Shown one piece after another: positions 52,947-64,000 of a stretch of DNA of 64,000 bases. Numbering within the stretch: position 1 is the first letter of the stretch; the number at the start of each line of letters is the position of its first letter. The stretch comes from Strobilurus pachycystidiatus (taxonomy: Eukaryota; Basidiomycota; Agaricomycetes; Agaricales; Physalacriaceae), in assembly GCA_019915135.1 (NCBI GenBank), contig JAHLMK010000003.1, forward strand, positions 1,116,001 to 1,180,000, given 5' to 3'. The position numbers and the translations under genes were made by a program. Below the pieces are notes generated by a model. It worked only from the letters and a program-made list of their open reading frames with translations, was not told the origin of the DNA and made no database searches.

Positions 52947-54616
52947 TGATGTGCAAGTTCGGAATAGACCTCTGAAAAAGATGCTATCGTCTAACCACAC
53001 TATCAATCCTTATCACAACTAACACTCCTTGTAAGGGAGATGGGGTGCACAAAGGTTCGAGAGAACAAGGTGCTTTTGGGTAATGGAGAAATAGAGATGT
53101 ATTCCGAATCGCTGTAGTTAAACTACGAGTTGTTTTTGGGGGTGTAGGGATTCTGATCGAAATGACACAAGAAAACCTTGAAGTCGTAGGCCGAACCTCT
53201 TGACGTATGAAGACCTTAAACAGCGCGAGGCAATGTAGCTTCTACCTATCAAGTGCTCTGGTGTACAAGGACTTTGTCTTGGAATCGTCAGGCCGCTACC
53301 GCAGGTTTTACGCCACTGGACTGCTAACGATAAGGACTCCTTCTTGCACTTAAACCAAACTTCTAGTGTCTTGCACCGGGACCAAAGGTTCCGAAAGGTG
53401 TCTCAGACGTTGACAACACTCGTTCAAACTCAACTTATTCCTCAAAGGAAAGTACTTCACGAAAGAGCGTGAGTGCAGGGCAGAACCACTTGCAAACCGG
53501 CCTTCTTGCGAATACAAGGTTCTAACACCAAGTAGATTTGTTGGTACTCGACTTGGTACGTCGGAATAAGGTTCTTTTGAGTCTTTCAAGGAGTTTGGCA
53601 ACACCTGATGTCTTTAAATCTTGGAAAGGTCTTTGGGGTCTTTGGGTACTTTGCAGAAATGAGTCGAAACTCGAGATAGATTCACTACAACGGCTGCGTC
53701 TGACTAGCGGCTACTGGAGGGGGCTCTAAGCTACCGAAATATGGGTCCTTTGGGCCCTTTTATACTACTGGTGGGTTCCTACTGAGTAAGCATCTATTCT
53801 AGGATCGGATACATCGGACTTTCGAGTCATACAAGAGCTGGATTCTTATTGGCTATCCCTGGTCGGAACAACTGCGGACAGGCCGCTTGGTCCTTTAGCC
53901 ATATACGCCACCTTGGCGGTATGGTACAATCCTTGTGCCCAGGAGATCAAGGTCCGATAAGGACTTCGATCCTTAGGTATCTTTATGTTGCAAGGTCCTA
54001 CGGACACCTGCTTTCTTGTGAATAGGCTGGATGGAGATCGTTAAGAACGTCCTTTCGAGCGCAGACACTACGGGGGAGTGCTTTCTTAAAGTGGTAATAC
54101 ACCCTGCTTTCGGGGTGGTCCTTGATCGTGGATCATGATCGATCGGCATAGCGGAAGGCGTCGGTTCGGAGTCCTTGACAGCTCCGAAGATTGTTTCCCC
54201 AAAAGGGTTGTGACGTCCTTGAACTATTTCGGGACCTTCCAGGTCTTTGGGTTGAGGTGCGCAGGTCTTGGGTCGCTCAAACTGAACCGCCTGGAGACCT
54301 TTGGACCCTCCTTGGGTGCGAATGGTTATAGCACATCGTCTGTAGTACAAGGTACACGCAAAGGTACGGGATCTTGAAAGGGATCCAACGCGCGGATAAG
54401 GATATTCGGATGAAGGTGATCGAAGGTTTCGATCGCGCCTGTCCTAAAGGACTTGTTAAGGCGCCTGGACCTTGTCCTGGAGGCTTGCCCGCGTCAAGGC
54501 AGTAACTCCTGCGTGCTCTATCCTAAGTACTTGACTGGAGGTTCCTAAGGTCTTTGGGCTGTTCAGGAATCGCAAAATTCCCCGTTTCTAGTACTGGAAT
54601 AGTACCCTGCGTATCA
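52947..54616 (-). repeat. LTR shared by X2 (5') and X3 (3')
   Basis: Intact 1670-bp reference copy, TGAT...ATCA. X2 internal sequence follows on one side, and on the other lies the polypurine tract and antisense region of X3. Confidence 0.9.
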
Positions 54617-54814
54617 TCTCCCCTTGACTTATGAAATGTCGTCCGCGACATAGTCCTTAGTGGTTCAGAACCTTTATCCTGGGTACCAGGCCGCCGTGAC
54701 GAAGTCCCCTTTTGGTTTCTATCGCCCGATGGACCCTCTTTTGCCTAACTTCGTTCCGTTATAAAAGGTTCTGGGACTTGTCCTCAGACCTTTCATTCCT
54801 GCCTTTATCCTATC

Positions 54815-56349
54815 ATGGCTCCCAAAACTTGGACCCCCATCGCAAAACTGCTTCCCACAACGCCGCACGTTCCGTCCGCGAAGGACCTGATCACTACGCG
54901 CGACCTTGGTGCTGGTCTTGTCGCTTATGCGCTCGACTACGACCCTCCAGCCAACACACCCGACTTCCTTATGTACCTCGGCATGCATCTTACGCTCATC
55001 ATTCCCAAGGTCCATCGTCTGGACCTCAAGAAGGCGTGTTTGAATCCCGACGTGGCACTGGAGATCACCGGCTATGTTGACAAGATCATGGAGAGAGTCC
55101 TTGTGTGTACTCCTTTGCTGTGTTCTTTTCCTGATCCTGACTTCATCCTGTCCTTGTTTTCTTTAGGCCGTCGCCCATGACCTTCGCACCTTTCCGAATG
55201 GTTCCAAGGTGTCGACGGACATGGCGGTGTTCTTTTTCAACCTTCGCCTCTATGTAGGGATGCTGGTACACCTGCTGGGGATTCACCCTCAGACGCCGAC
55301 GCACCACATCGCTCATATCCTCCAACCTTTGGTGAGCAGCTGCAAGAAGGCGTCTAATGCCCACTTCCCTGGCCTGTCCCCGGGTCACCCTATGCATCCG
55401 GATAACGCTTATTTCAAGCCGGACAAGCTTGAGAAAGGCAAGGTATGTCCGTTCGTTACTCGTCGGTTTCCTACTGTAACCTTTGGATGTCTTCGCTTAG
55501 AAGACGAAGAAATCGCCCGAGGTCGTTACCGAGGCCATGGAGAAACGAGCCGAGGCGGGAGACGGCGACGTCGCGATGGATCCCGACTCTTGTGCGCGCT
55601 TCTTTCGTCCGGAGTACTTTAATTGGGCTGACGATGTGGCAGCTGGCGAGAGCGACGGTGAGGACTCCGTTGTCGTCGTCGGTGATACTGTGCGCTCAAT
55701 TTCTTTGCCAGTCTCATCTTCCTTTATTGAAGCCTTTCGCCAGCTCCAACTCGCCAATTCCTTGTCAAAGGAAGCCGAAGCGGTACGTTCCTTTGAATCC
55801 TATGTTTGTCCCGGACGTCCTTATGACTTCTTTAATAGTCATCTTCCGTCCGTTACCTTCCTTTCGCAGCTCTTCCCGGTATGGACATTAACGCCCGTGT
55901 TTACCAGAAAGCCCTTCAAACCTTGGGCGCGATCAATGGTCAAGAAGCTCCTCCTAAGCGTAAGCTTAACGATGAGAACGCTCGCCGGGTTGTAAAGGCG
56001 GCCCGGCCTTCGACCTTTGGGGTCGAACCCGTCGTTCTTAAACAACTTGAAGGCGGTAAGGTGCTTCTTCCTCGCTCCTTGGTTTGCCTTGTTGATTCCT
56101 GGTTACTTCCCCTTAGCGAACCAGTACATCAATGGTCTGTCTGCTGCCTTGGCCCAAGTCCACAAGCGTATGTCAAGGTTGTCTGGTCTTGACGATCCCA
56201 ACATCTCGCCCAACTTGGTCATTTTGGAACGCCAGTACCGGCACGACATTATCTCGACCTTCAACGAGATTCGGGGTCGTATCCAAGTCTTGCAGTCGAC
56301 TCGCGACCTTTATATCTCGGCCTTAGACGCGATAGACCAGGCTCAGTAG
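54815..56349 (+). CDS. X3 antisense accessory gene 1
   Basis: Same exons as X2 shifted by 14,723 bp; one visible substitution (KACLNPDV for KACSNPDV). All splice sites kept. Confidence 0.72.
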
Positions 56350-56724
56350 ACTACAAGGTCCTTCTTTAGCTTAGCTTTCGCCAAGTCTTAACCAGTACTA
56401 CTCATAGTTTTTCTCTACTTCGTCTTTATACTGGTTTCGGATTTCTTCTCTACTTGTAGGAGCGGTAGTCACTTTGTTTCCTTAGACTACTCTAGGCCCA
56501 GTTGGTGCATAATCCAACTCCTTTCGATTTGAACCCTCAAAGTTTCCTGACCGCCTCCTGGTAGGCCTAAGATCGAACTTAGTTCGATCGGCTATCGCCG
56601 ATCGTACCTACCTTTAGATTGGTGGCGCCTAAACTTTGTCCTTTTATCGGCGTGTTCGGACCTTCTTGACTGGCGGAGGTTTTCTTTTAAGTCGGTCGTG
56701 GCGACAGGAATCTCATCTTTGATC

Positions 56725-57861
56725 ATGCCCGCGCCCGTCCTGCCTTCCTTTGCAGATACCCGCATTCAAGGCGTTCGACTTCGCTCGCCTTTGACCTCCT
56801 TTCAACATGACTTAGTCACAGCGGACCTTGCGCTGAGCTGCGCCATGGAGATGTACAACTATACACGCTACTTCGTTGCGGTAGTCCGTCATCCGGATGG
56901 GACCTTAGCTACGGAGGACGACACTCGCCTCCTTCCCCAGCTCAAGCCTCCGGTTCATGCCTTTGGTCGCGACGAACCTCTAGACGTTCCAACCTTGCGC
57001 TACCTTTTGCACGTCCTGGTAGGTCTAGTTGACTTCGCCTCGACACCTTTCTTGACTAACGGATGGTCCTTAGGTCCGCTTTCGTTATATCTGGGAACCC
57101 GCTTTTCACTTCCAGAACGGGGCCATTCCTCACGGCTTCAAGGCGCACTTCTTTCCTTTGTACTACACCGCCGTCGAACTTTGCAAAGCTTGGTTCGCCG
57201 AAGGCAATACCCTTGACGGTGAAGGCGCCCGCTTCCACCTGGGGGACCTTAACATGGACATCCTTGCGAGCCACCCTTGGTTTACCCAAGAGTTCATCGG
57301 ACCTTTCATGGTGAGTTAAACCTGGTCTTTTCCTTTCATGTCTTGTGGTCGGCGCTGACCTTAGACGTAGGTCGAGGCCCACTTTGGTGGTTACTCTGGC
57401 TTTTCCACACTCCTTCGCTCGCTTTACATCGGGTCTGACGACCTGAAGGTCCTTCCTGTCCAGTATGGGGACCTTCCTGCCGACCTTGTCACGGTTATGA
57501 AGTGGTGGCCAGAGTTCCAGCGTCAGAACTCTGCTCTTTATGGCTGGGACGACGTCTACGCGTTGGATAGACCTCCCAATATGCGTCGGTTGATCCCTGA
57601 GATTGACCTTCCCGCCAATCGGGTCCGTGAACAACTTCGTAGTTTGAGGTCCGTTTGTAACTTCTGTGTTTCCAGCGCCCCAACCAGTCGCTGCCTATCA
57701 TCGATCCACTACTCTGGCTCATCGACTGGTCGGAGGCCACCGAAGTAGACTACGAACTCCTTGCTGCTAGTATGTTAGCAATCGACCTTCGCAACGCAGG
57801 ACCTTTCTATGCGCGCCTCGCGAACCTTGCGGTCCCTCCTGATTGGAGTCGTTTTGCTTAG
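56725..57861 (+). CDS. X3 antisense accessory gene 2
   Basis: Same exons as X2 shifted by 14,723 bp; frame and splice sites kept. Confidence 0.68.
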
Positions 57862-58247
57862 TCCTTAGTTGACTTCTTTTGACCTAAAGGTCGCCTTTCT
57901 TTTCTTCCTTACGAATGTTTCTTATAGTCACATTGCTTTTGCCTGTATTACCTTACTCGTAAACGCAGTTCCTTGTGGTCCTTTTTGACTTCCAAGGTCC
58001 CTAACCTCTGACCTTTGCGACCCTTGGTATATCAAGGAGAGTCCTGGGCTCTCCCCTTGACTTAAGGTTTTAACTAAGGTCCTTGTTCTTGTTTCCTTAG
58101 TGTTTTTCACACGGTTCTTTGAGTTCAAGAAGTTGTAAATTTTTATATAAAATACAACGGGGGCGGGCGATGCGTATATGAGAGTGTCCTTTTGGCACTG
58201 TGACTAGTATTCTTGTATATAAAAAAAGATATGACGGCGGGACGCTA

Positions 58248-60359
58248 CTAGCGTCCCACCGCGATCTCGGCGACCTTCCTAAACTTCCGGCGGCTCTTCT
58301 CACTCAGGGAGAAGTACAACGCCAGGACTTTGTCCACGTCCTCGGCGGGGTCGACACGGCTGGCGGAGGTGGAGGACGACGCGCCTTGACGGCTGGCTCC
58401 TTCACCCTTGTCCTGTTGCTGGGCCGTGCTGATCGAGGTGGTGGCCCCCTTCGAGGACTTGGTGGAGGCGGGAGGCGGGGCGGCGCTGACCTTTCCCTTC
58501 TGGAGGCGGGTACGGGGCGCTTGGATTTCCTCGACGTCGGAGTCGCCAGTGCCCTCTTTGTCCGACGTCTCCTCCTTCTTCGCCTTGCCCTTCTTTCCTT
58601 TCGTGCTCTCGACGCGACGGCGCTTCGCCGGGGGCTCGTCCTTCTTCCTCTGCTTCTCCTCCTTCCACCGCTGGTCCGCTTCTTTTGCGATAGCTTGCGC
58701 GGCGTCGGAGTAGTCCTGGTGGCGCCGGGCCCGGATCTGGGAATCGGGCTTACTCCTTGCCACGGCCTGCAACTGGGCGCGAACCTTGAGCGCGACCTCC
58801 TTCCATGGCTCGGGGACCTGACTTCGCCTCCATGCGACCCAGCACGGACCGTGCTGCCCGTCCTTCTCCTTGCACTGGTCGCAGGTGAAGCTGTTGTTCT
58901 TCTCCGCGGGCGTGGCGTGGATCCTGAAGTAGGTGCAACCCAACTTCTGCTTGATGCACGGGACGCAGAAGCCATCGTCGCGGTGGAGGGGAATACGCGG
59001 GTTGGTCTTGTCGCGTACATCGAGGACGAAGTCGTCCTCCTCCTCGTCGCTGGCTTCGGCGTCTTCTTCCAACTCGTCCTCCTCCTCCGGTTCCTCCTCG
59101 ACGAACTTGCGCTTGTGGCTTCCACCGGTGGTGGCGCGCGCGACCGAGGTCTTTCGGGTGGGGGCGACGTCCTTGTCTTTCGGTTCCACTTTGACGACGA
59201 CGGCCTTCGGCCTGGCCGGGGCATTAGCAAAGATTACAGGTGCGACGGTACGGTGAGCGACGTACTTGGTAACCGATTTGGGGCCACCCTTCCCTGCCGC
59301 GACGTATGGTCGACGCTGGGGGGTTCCATCTCGGGCTCGGGCGTGGGTTCGTGGTGCGAGGCGGGCGCTGGTGACGGGATTCGCGAGTCGTGGGGACTGG
59401 GCGACGCTTCCTGCGCCAGTTGCTGCATGGTGGGGCGCGGAGTGCCCTCGTCGTCAACCTTGCTGTCGAGACTCGGTGTTTCGTCGCGCTGGTAGTCTGC
59501 GATGCCCAGCTCGGCGATCGCGCTTTCGATGAGGTTATCCATCGTCTTGAGGAACGACCTGTGGATGGGGAGGTCGTCGCGCTGCTTGCGCATCTCCACT
59601 ATCAAGGCGCCCCAGAACAGATTGGCGCGGTCCTGGTCATGCACGAACATCCAGAGATGGTCCAACTCCAGAAAACAGCGCTGGGCGTCGTCTTCTGAGA
59701 GCCGGATCGCGAGCTCTGGGGCAACGCGGTCGTTGTTTAGGAAAGTGGTTGCGCGGGTGGGGCGGACCTGCTTTTTGTAGGCGGAGGTGGCGCGCCACGC
59801 CGTGCTGAGCGCGGTCTCGACTCGTTCGAGCGGAGTGGCTTTGCTTGCTGGTTTCGCCTTCAGCGCGTCCTGGAATGTTAGCCAAAAGACACCGTTCTGG
59901 AGGTATCCTTGGTATCCGGCCTCCTGCAGGATATCTCGGGTTGCTCCTGGACTGGCGCACAGTGACTCGGCCAGGTGCAGGCTGATACCTGCGTCTAGTT
60001 CGGGCGGCGCGGTCCTGTTCGTCAAGAAACCGCCGTAGTCGAACAGGGGACGCGTCATTTTGACGTGGTCCGGCCTGGCTTCGCAGGGAATGGACGGGAG
60101 CTAGCAGAGGGGGTGGCAGTGGTGAGTTTCGCCGTTTCTCAACGCGTTTTTCGTTACTACGCACCTGCTCCTGCCCTTGTACCTCCATTTCCTTCTCCTC
60201 CTGGGCTGCGGGAGGCTCCTGGTTGTCTTTCGTCGGCGGCTGCGATGGCGGCGGTGACTGCTCCTTTTGGTAAGTAAGTTCACCGCCTCGTTCTACGCTG
60301 TGATCGCGCCAGGTACTTACCTTCGCGTCCACAGTGGGGTCGTTCTCTTGAGGGGGCAT
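58248..60359 (-). pseudogene. X3 sense accessory gene, frameshifted
   Basis: Counterpart of 43525-45637 with one base lost in a G run at about 59318-59323 (six G where X2 has seven). The N-terminal 274 codons of the long exon (to 59234) and the downstream Cys-cluster half (58248-59189) are now in different frames. Otherwise unchanged. Confidence 0.85.
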
Positions 60360-60697
60360 GGTCGTGGTGGTTGTTCGGTGAGTGGTGCTTCCTTTTCTGC
60401 GCTTACCACATCGCCTACGGGCTTATCATTTTTAGCTTTTCTTTATTCGCACCCCGCCACTTCCCTGATGCCTCGTGCCTTGTCTTGCTTCCTTATTCTG
60501 TCCTTAGTTCAATGCTACCTTAGCTACCTTTGTAGCCAGCTAGGCACGGAATAAGTCTTAAATAAAATTTTTATAGTCTTTGAATAAATGGACCGATGTC
60601 CCTCTATTCTCTCTTTACTTTTCTGATGACGTCCCCGTCATCTGGTATGGTACCTTGGCTTTCTTAGAACCTTTGGTTCATTTCTGGGTACTCAAGG

Positions 60698-63600
60698 TCA
60701 CGTAGTTTTAGCAAGGACATCTAAGGTCTTCGTGATCGGTTTACTTATGAAGTGTAGCCGATCAAAAAACTGTTTCCCAAGGTCTATAGGATCTCGTCGC
60801 GATACAAAAGGTATTACACGGAACTGAGCTATCTTGTCTTTGTAGATCGTCCCGTCCAACTCGCAGACCACATAGTTTCCTGCCGAGGTCCTTGTTACTA
60901 CCGCGTAAGGTCCCATAAACCTTTCCTTGAACTTCGCATTCATTTCTGATTCGATCCTAGTGTTTCTTACTAGTACTAGTTCACCAGTTTTGAATTTGTA
61001 GCGAGGGATACTGTTCTGGAAATCCTCTAGGAACTTCGCCGCGGCCTTCTGTTTATTTAGAAGGACCTTTGACCTTAGCTTGACAGTATCTTCTTTGTGC
61101 TTGATGAGCTGCCTAGCTCGGAAGGCAATAAGGTCCGAATGGGAGACCAGTCGGCCTGGTGCTTCGACCAGCCAAGTCAATTCCTCCAGGTCCATTGGCA
61201 TGATTGGTTCACAACCGGTTACTGCCTGGAACGCTGAAGTACCTAGACTCCTCTTTATGGTAATGCGCTCTGCCCAAAGGACCTCATGTAGGAACTCTGG
61301 CCATTGCTTGGGTTTACCCCTGCATACCTTGAAGAGAGATTGACGGATATCCCAGTGTCCTCGTTCAACCTTTCCGTTGGCTTGCTTATTGTACGCCGTG
61401 ATCAAGATACCTGTAATACCATATTTCTGTTCAATATGTACTAAAGCCTTCTTGATTGCTGGCCCATTGTCGGTTACAATTTCCTTGATACAACCCCACC
61501 TGCATAGAATGTCCTCGAAGATCCATTCTCCCAGCAACTCGGCGGTCTCTTCCTTGAGAGCCCTTGCCTCTGGCCAACTTGTTAATCCACACCTTGCGAC
61601 GGTCACAGCATTGAAGCCGGCCCATTTTGAAGGTCGTTTCTTTCGAATAGATTCCTCTCCTGCCTTAGGCATCCGGAAGGTGTCTATATAAGCCCTTTTG
61701 TAGATACCTGGAGTCGAAGTAATTGTTGGTGCAACCTTTATGTTACGTTTCTGGCGTTTCTGGCATAGTACGCAAGTCCTTACATACCATCGTATGTCGA
61801 CCTCCATACCTGGCCACCAGAATCGCTTCATGATGAGTTGTAACACGGAATATTGTCCTTTATGTCCTGCCCGGTCGTGTAGAGCTTTACAAACCGGGAT
61901 TCGTTCATTTGGAAGTAGCACTCGACGGGGGTGGGAGTCCGAATGGTTTCGGTATAACCTTTCATGCTGGACAAAGAAGTCTTTGCTCCATTTCTCCAAG
62001 TCTTCGTCCTCAAGTACATCTTCCGATTGTAAGTAAGGTTGAAGTTTGGGCAAATAGGTCTCCCACAAACGCTCCCTTTTGCTCTTATTGAGCTCCGGGA
62101 ACTCCGTGATATGCATCCAACCTTCGATATCCTTAACATTGACTAGTCCCGAAGTCCTTACCGCTTTAGAAACCTCTATATGGTCTGGTAAAGGACTCCG
62201 TACTATTTCCTGGACATAGCCTCCCCTACTGTCGATGTCATTCCTGAAAGTGTCAAAGTCTAACGGCTGCTCCTCTATAGGCAGACCTTTAGGCTCCTGG
62301 TACTCAAAGGTATTGACCTCGTCATCCTCTATGTTTATGTGAGGTCTGGGTACTACTACATCATGCTCTGAGGCTGGACGGCGACTTAAACCATCCGGGC
62401 CATGAACCTTTCCTGGTACGTGTACAAGCGTGAAGTGATACATCAAGATCTCCTCAGCCCACCTTTGCAGGTTTGCGTTCGCTAAGGAGTCCACGTTGGA
62501 TAACATGCCCTTGATGTATTTTGCATCCACTTCAATTTCTAGTTTTCTACACCCTAGAAGGTAGTACTTGCACGCGGACAGAGCTCTGAAGAGCCCGAAT
62601 AGTTCTCGCTTGGCTTGCGAGTACCTTGCCTCTCTTTCGTTCAATGTCAGAGACATAAACTTGGCAAAGTATCGTTTCTTAGGGTCCTTGGGATCTACCT
62701 GGGACAGATAGAAACCTACTGCCTGGTAAGAGGTGTCTACCGACAGCGTGATTGGCGTGGACCATTCATAATTCAGTGGTTTCAGCATCGGACAAGTTCG
62801 TATAGCTTCCTTTAAGGTATCCATACTTTCCTGCTCCTCGTCTGTCCATCTGAACTTGGTAATGTCTTTGGTTAACCTGGTCAAAGGTAACGCCTTCTTA
62901 GAGTAGTCCTTTACGAATGCTCTGAAGATTCCAGCTGTTCCTAAGAATGAACGGACTTCCGTGAGCGCTTTACAAGGGGGCCAATCCGAGATCACCTTAA
63001 CACGATCTTCGGCTGGCTTCCTACCTTCGTAGGTACAGACATGTCCCACTACCACAATTTCTTCTGCACAAATGATAGCCTTGTGACCAGAAAAGGTCCC
63101 TCCGGCATGTTTCATTCGTTGTATGATTCTGTTCATGTTCACAAGGTGTTCCCAAACGAAACGCCTTACTTCAGGATGACCTGGAAGCGTTTCGTAGGTA
63201 CCATCAGCTTGTTCATATCGCGTGGCGGGCCCGCGGACGGGCACATCGTCGATATAAGGTCTGGTGAAGGCTGGTATTTCATCCTTGAGAATTGTTGTAA
63301 CATCGTCATGAAAGATAGGTACTGAATTAGTCCAGCCCATTGGCAAGGTCTTTAACCTTAACGCTCCGTAAGGTGTTGAGAAGGTGGTCATATCGCGAGA
63401 CGCGGTGGCAAGGAGCCGTTCGTCATATCCAACGAACAGGTCCAAGGTCCCTCCACAACTTCGTCCTGCAAAGGACTCCGCTAGTTCCTCCGTGGCTGGA
63501 GGTAACCCTGAGTGCGCAATGGTCACCGCATTGAGTGGTTCCAGACTGTGCACTAGGCGAAGTTTCTTTCCATCCTTCTTCACAACACAGAACCACCTGG

Positions 63601-64000
63601 AGCGGTATGAGGAGTTCGAAGGCTCATACACGCCCGAGTCTAGTTTGTGTTTGATAATCTTACAGACTTCGTCATAGATTCCTGGTGGAATTGGTATATT
63701 CCTTAACACCCAAGGTGTGTGCGGTATTACCGGGATATCCACTGGTGGAAAGAACTCTGGTTTGAAGTGTCCTTTCTCAGATTCTTCCCAGGCAAAGCCT
63801 TCGTTCTGGTTACAGAAGATGGAGTCTATAATCCGTCTTTCTGCATCCGTCAGGAAGTCCCCGACGTGGTCGGCTTGTATCTGTTCCCTCCTTTCGGCAG
63901 TATACCTACCTGTGGGTACGAAGGGTGGTGGATCAGGTACTAATTCCGGCATCCCAGCTAGTGGGTCTCCATGAATGTGGCGCTTGATCCTGAATTCTTC
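60698..64000 (-). CDS. pol: X3 Pol, partial at window edge
   Basis: Open frame from the stop at 60698 to the edge, covering most of RT, then RNase H and integrase. Private change GKPKQW for GKPEQW. The N-terminal part is beyond 64000. Confidence 0.92.
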   Translation of the reverse strand, partial: EEFRIKRHIHGDPLAGMPELVPDPPPFVPTGRYTAERREQIQADHVGDFLTDAERRIIDSIFCNQNEGFAWEESEKGHFKPEFFPPVDIPVIPHTPWVLRNIPIPPGIYDEVCKIIKHKLDSGVYEPSNSSYRSRWFCVVKKDGKKLRLVHSLEPLNAVTIAHSGLPPATEELAESFAGRSCGGTLDLFVGYDERLLATASRDMTTFSTPYGALRLKTLPMGWTNSVPIFHDDVTTILKDEIPAFTRPYIDDVPVRGPATRYEQADGTYETLPGHPEVRRFVWEHLVNMNRIIQRMKHAGGTFSGHKAIICAEEIVVVGHVCTYEGRKPAEDRVKVISDWPPCKALTEVRSFLGTAGIFRAFVKDYSKKALPLTRLTKDITKFRWTDEEQESMDTLKEAIRTCPMLKPLNYEWSTPITLSVDTSYQAVGFYLSQVDPKDPKKRYFAKFMSLTLNEREARYSQAKRELFGLFRALSACKYYLLGCRKLEIEVDAKYIKGMLSNVDSLANANLQRWAEEILMYHFTLVHVPGKVHGPDGLSRRPASEHDVVVPRPHINIEDDEVNTFEYQEPKGLPIEEQPLDFDTFRNDIDSRGGYVQEIVRSPLPDHIEVSKAVRTSGLVNVKDIEGWMHITEFPELNKSKRERLWETYLPKLQPYLQSEDVLEDEDLEKWSKDFFVQHERLYRNHSDSHPRRVLLPNERIPVCKALHDRAGHKGQYSVLQLIMKRFWWPGMEVDIRWYVRTCVLCQKRQKRNIKVAPTITSTPGIYKRAYIDTFRMPKAGEESIRKKRPSKWAGFNAVTVARCGLTSWPEARALKEETAELLGEWIFEDILCRWGCIKEIVTDNGPAIKKALVHIEQKYGITGILITAYNKQANGKVERGHWDIRQSLFKVCRGKPKQWPEFLHEVLWAERITIKRSLGTSAFQAVTGCEPIMPMDLEELTWLVEAPGRLVSHSDLIAFRARQLIKHKEDTVKLRSKVLLNKQKAAAKFLEDFQNSIPRYKFKTGELVLVRNTRIESEMNAKFKERFMGPYAVVTRTSAGNYVVCELDGTIYKDKIAQFRVIPFVSRRDPIDLGKQFFDRLHFISKPITKTLDVLAKTT

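Larger units (their letters stand above)
38226..54616 (-). mobile_element. Ty3-type LTR retrotransposon X2
   Basis: Complete copy of family X in minus orientation, 16,391 bp: 3' LTR 38226-39894, internal region 39895-52946, 5' LTR 52947-54616. No nested insertions. Gag, pol and all three accessory genes are open; the protease frame has a one-base deletion. Its 5' LTR also serves as the 3' LTR of X3, so the two form a head-to-tail array. Confidence 0.9.
54617..64000 (-). mobile_element. Ty3-type LTR retrotransposon X3, cut by window edge
   Basis: Internal region of a third X copy, from the polypurine tract to the N-terminal part of pol. Same order as X2. Its gag, protease and 5' LTR lie outside the window. 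Confidence 0.9.

Overview
The window is nuclear DNA of a filamentous fungus, most likely a basidiomycete (Agaricomycete type). Its genes have many introns of about 45-60 nt, and the proteins recognised are fungal. The left 12.4 kb is ordinary gene-rich sequence. It holds a RanBP9/Vid30-type subunit of the GID/CTLH ubiquitin ligase (200-2327), a serine alpha/beta hydrolase of the EHT1/ABHD1-3 type (complement 2453-4026), an ASTRA-associated WD40 protein Asa1 (complement 5009-6484), and four genes of unknown function. A small TA-flanked inverted-repeat DNA element sits at 9868-10552.

From 12.5 kb to the right edge the window is a nest of transposable elements inside a dead Ndc10/GCR1-domain (Crypton-like) gene on the minus strand. 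The C-terminal end of that gene is at 12492-13320 and its middle at 36389-38225. Its N-terminal part is missing and would lie beyond the right edge if it survives. The gene is cut twice by one large Ty3-type LTR retrotransposon family, called X here (LTR about 1670 bp, internal region about 13.05 kb, total about 16.4 kb). Copy X1 is on the plus strand (13321-36388). X2 and X3 are on the minus strand, head to tail, sharing one LTR (38226-64000; X3 runs off the window).

Insertions within insertions: the 5' LTR of X1 holds a miniature LTR element with three LTRs and two internal regions (13780-15427, 4-bp target duplication ACGC) and a 462-bp hAT-like MITE (16531-16992, 8-bp target duplication GTTCTCTC). 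Removing both leaves exactly 1670 bp, the length of the intact LTR at 52947-54616. The 3' LTR of X1 holds a second Ty3-type family, Y (30526-35438, 597-bp LTRs, target duplication GCAC), which keeps gag-protease but has lost reverse transcriptase, RNase H and integrase.

The X family is the most unusual content. Reading in element order it has gag, a separate protease frame and pol, and two in-frame GGGTTTY heptamers sit just before the gag and protease stops. Next comes a spliced, GC-rich sense gene of about 663 aa. Then, on the opposite strand, there are two multi-exon genes (about 332 and 429 aa) reading away from the 3' LTR, with a TATA box just inside that LTR. All three accessory genes recur in X1, X2 and X3 with their splice sites kept. 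Family Y shares the primer-binding-site sequence, the polypurine tract and an antisense TATA box at the same place, which suggests X could drive Y in trans.
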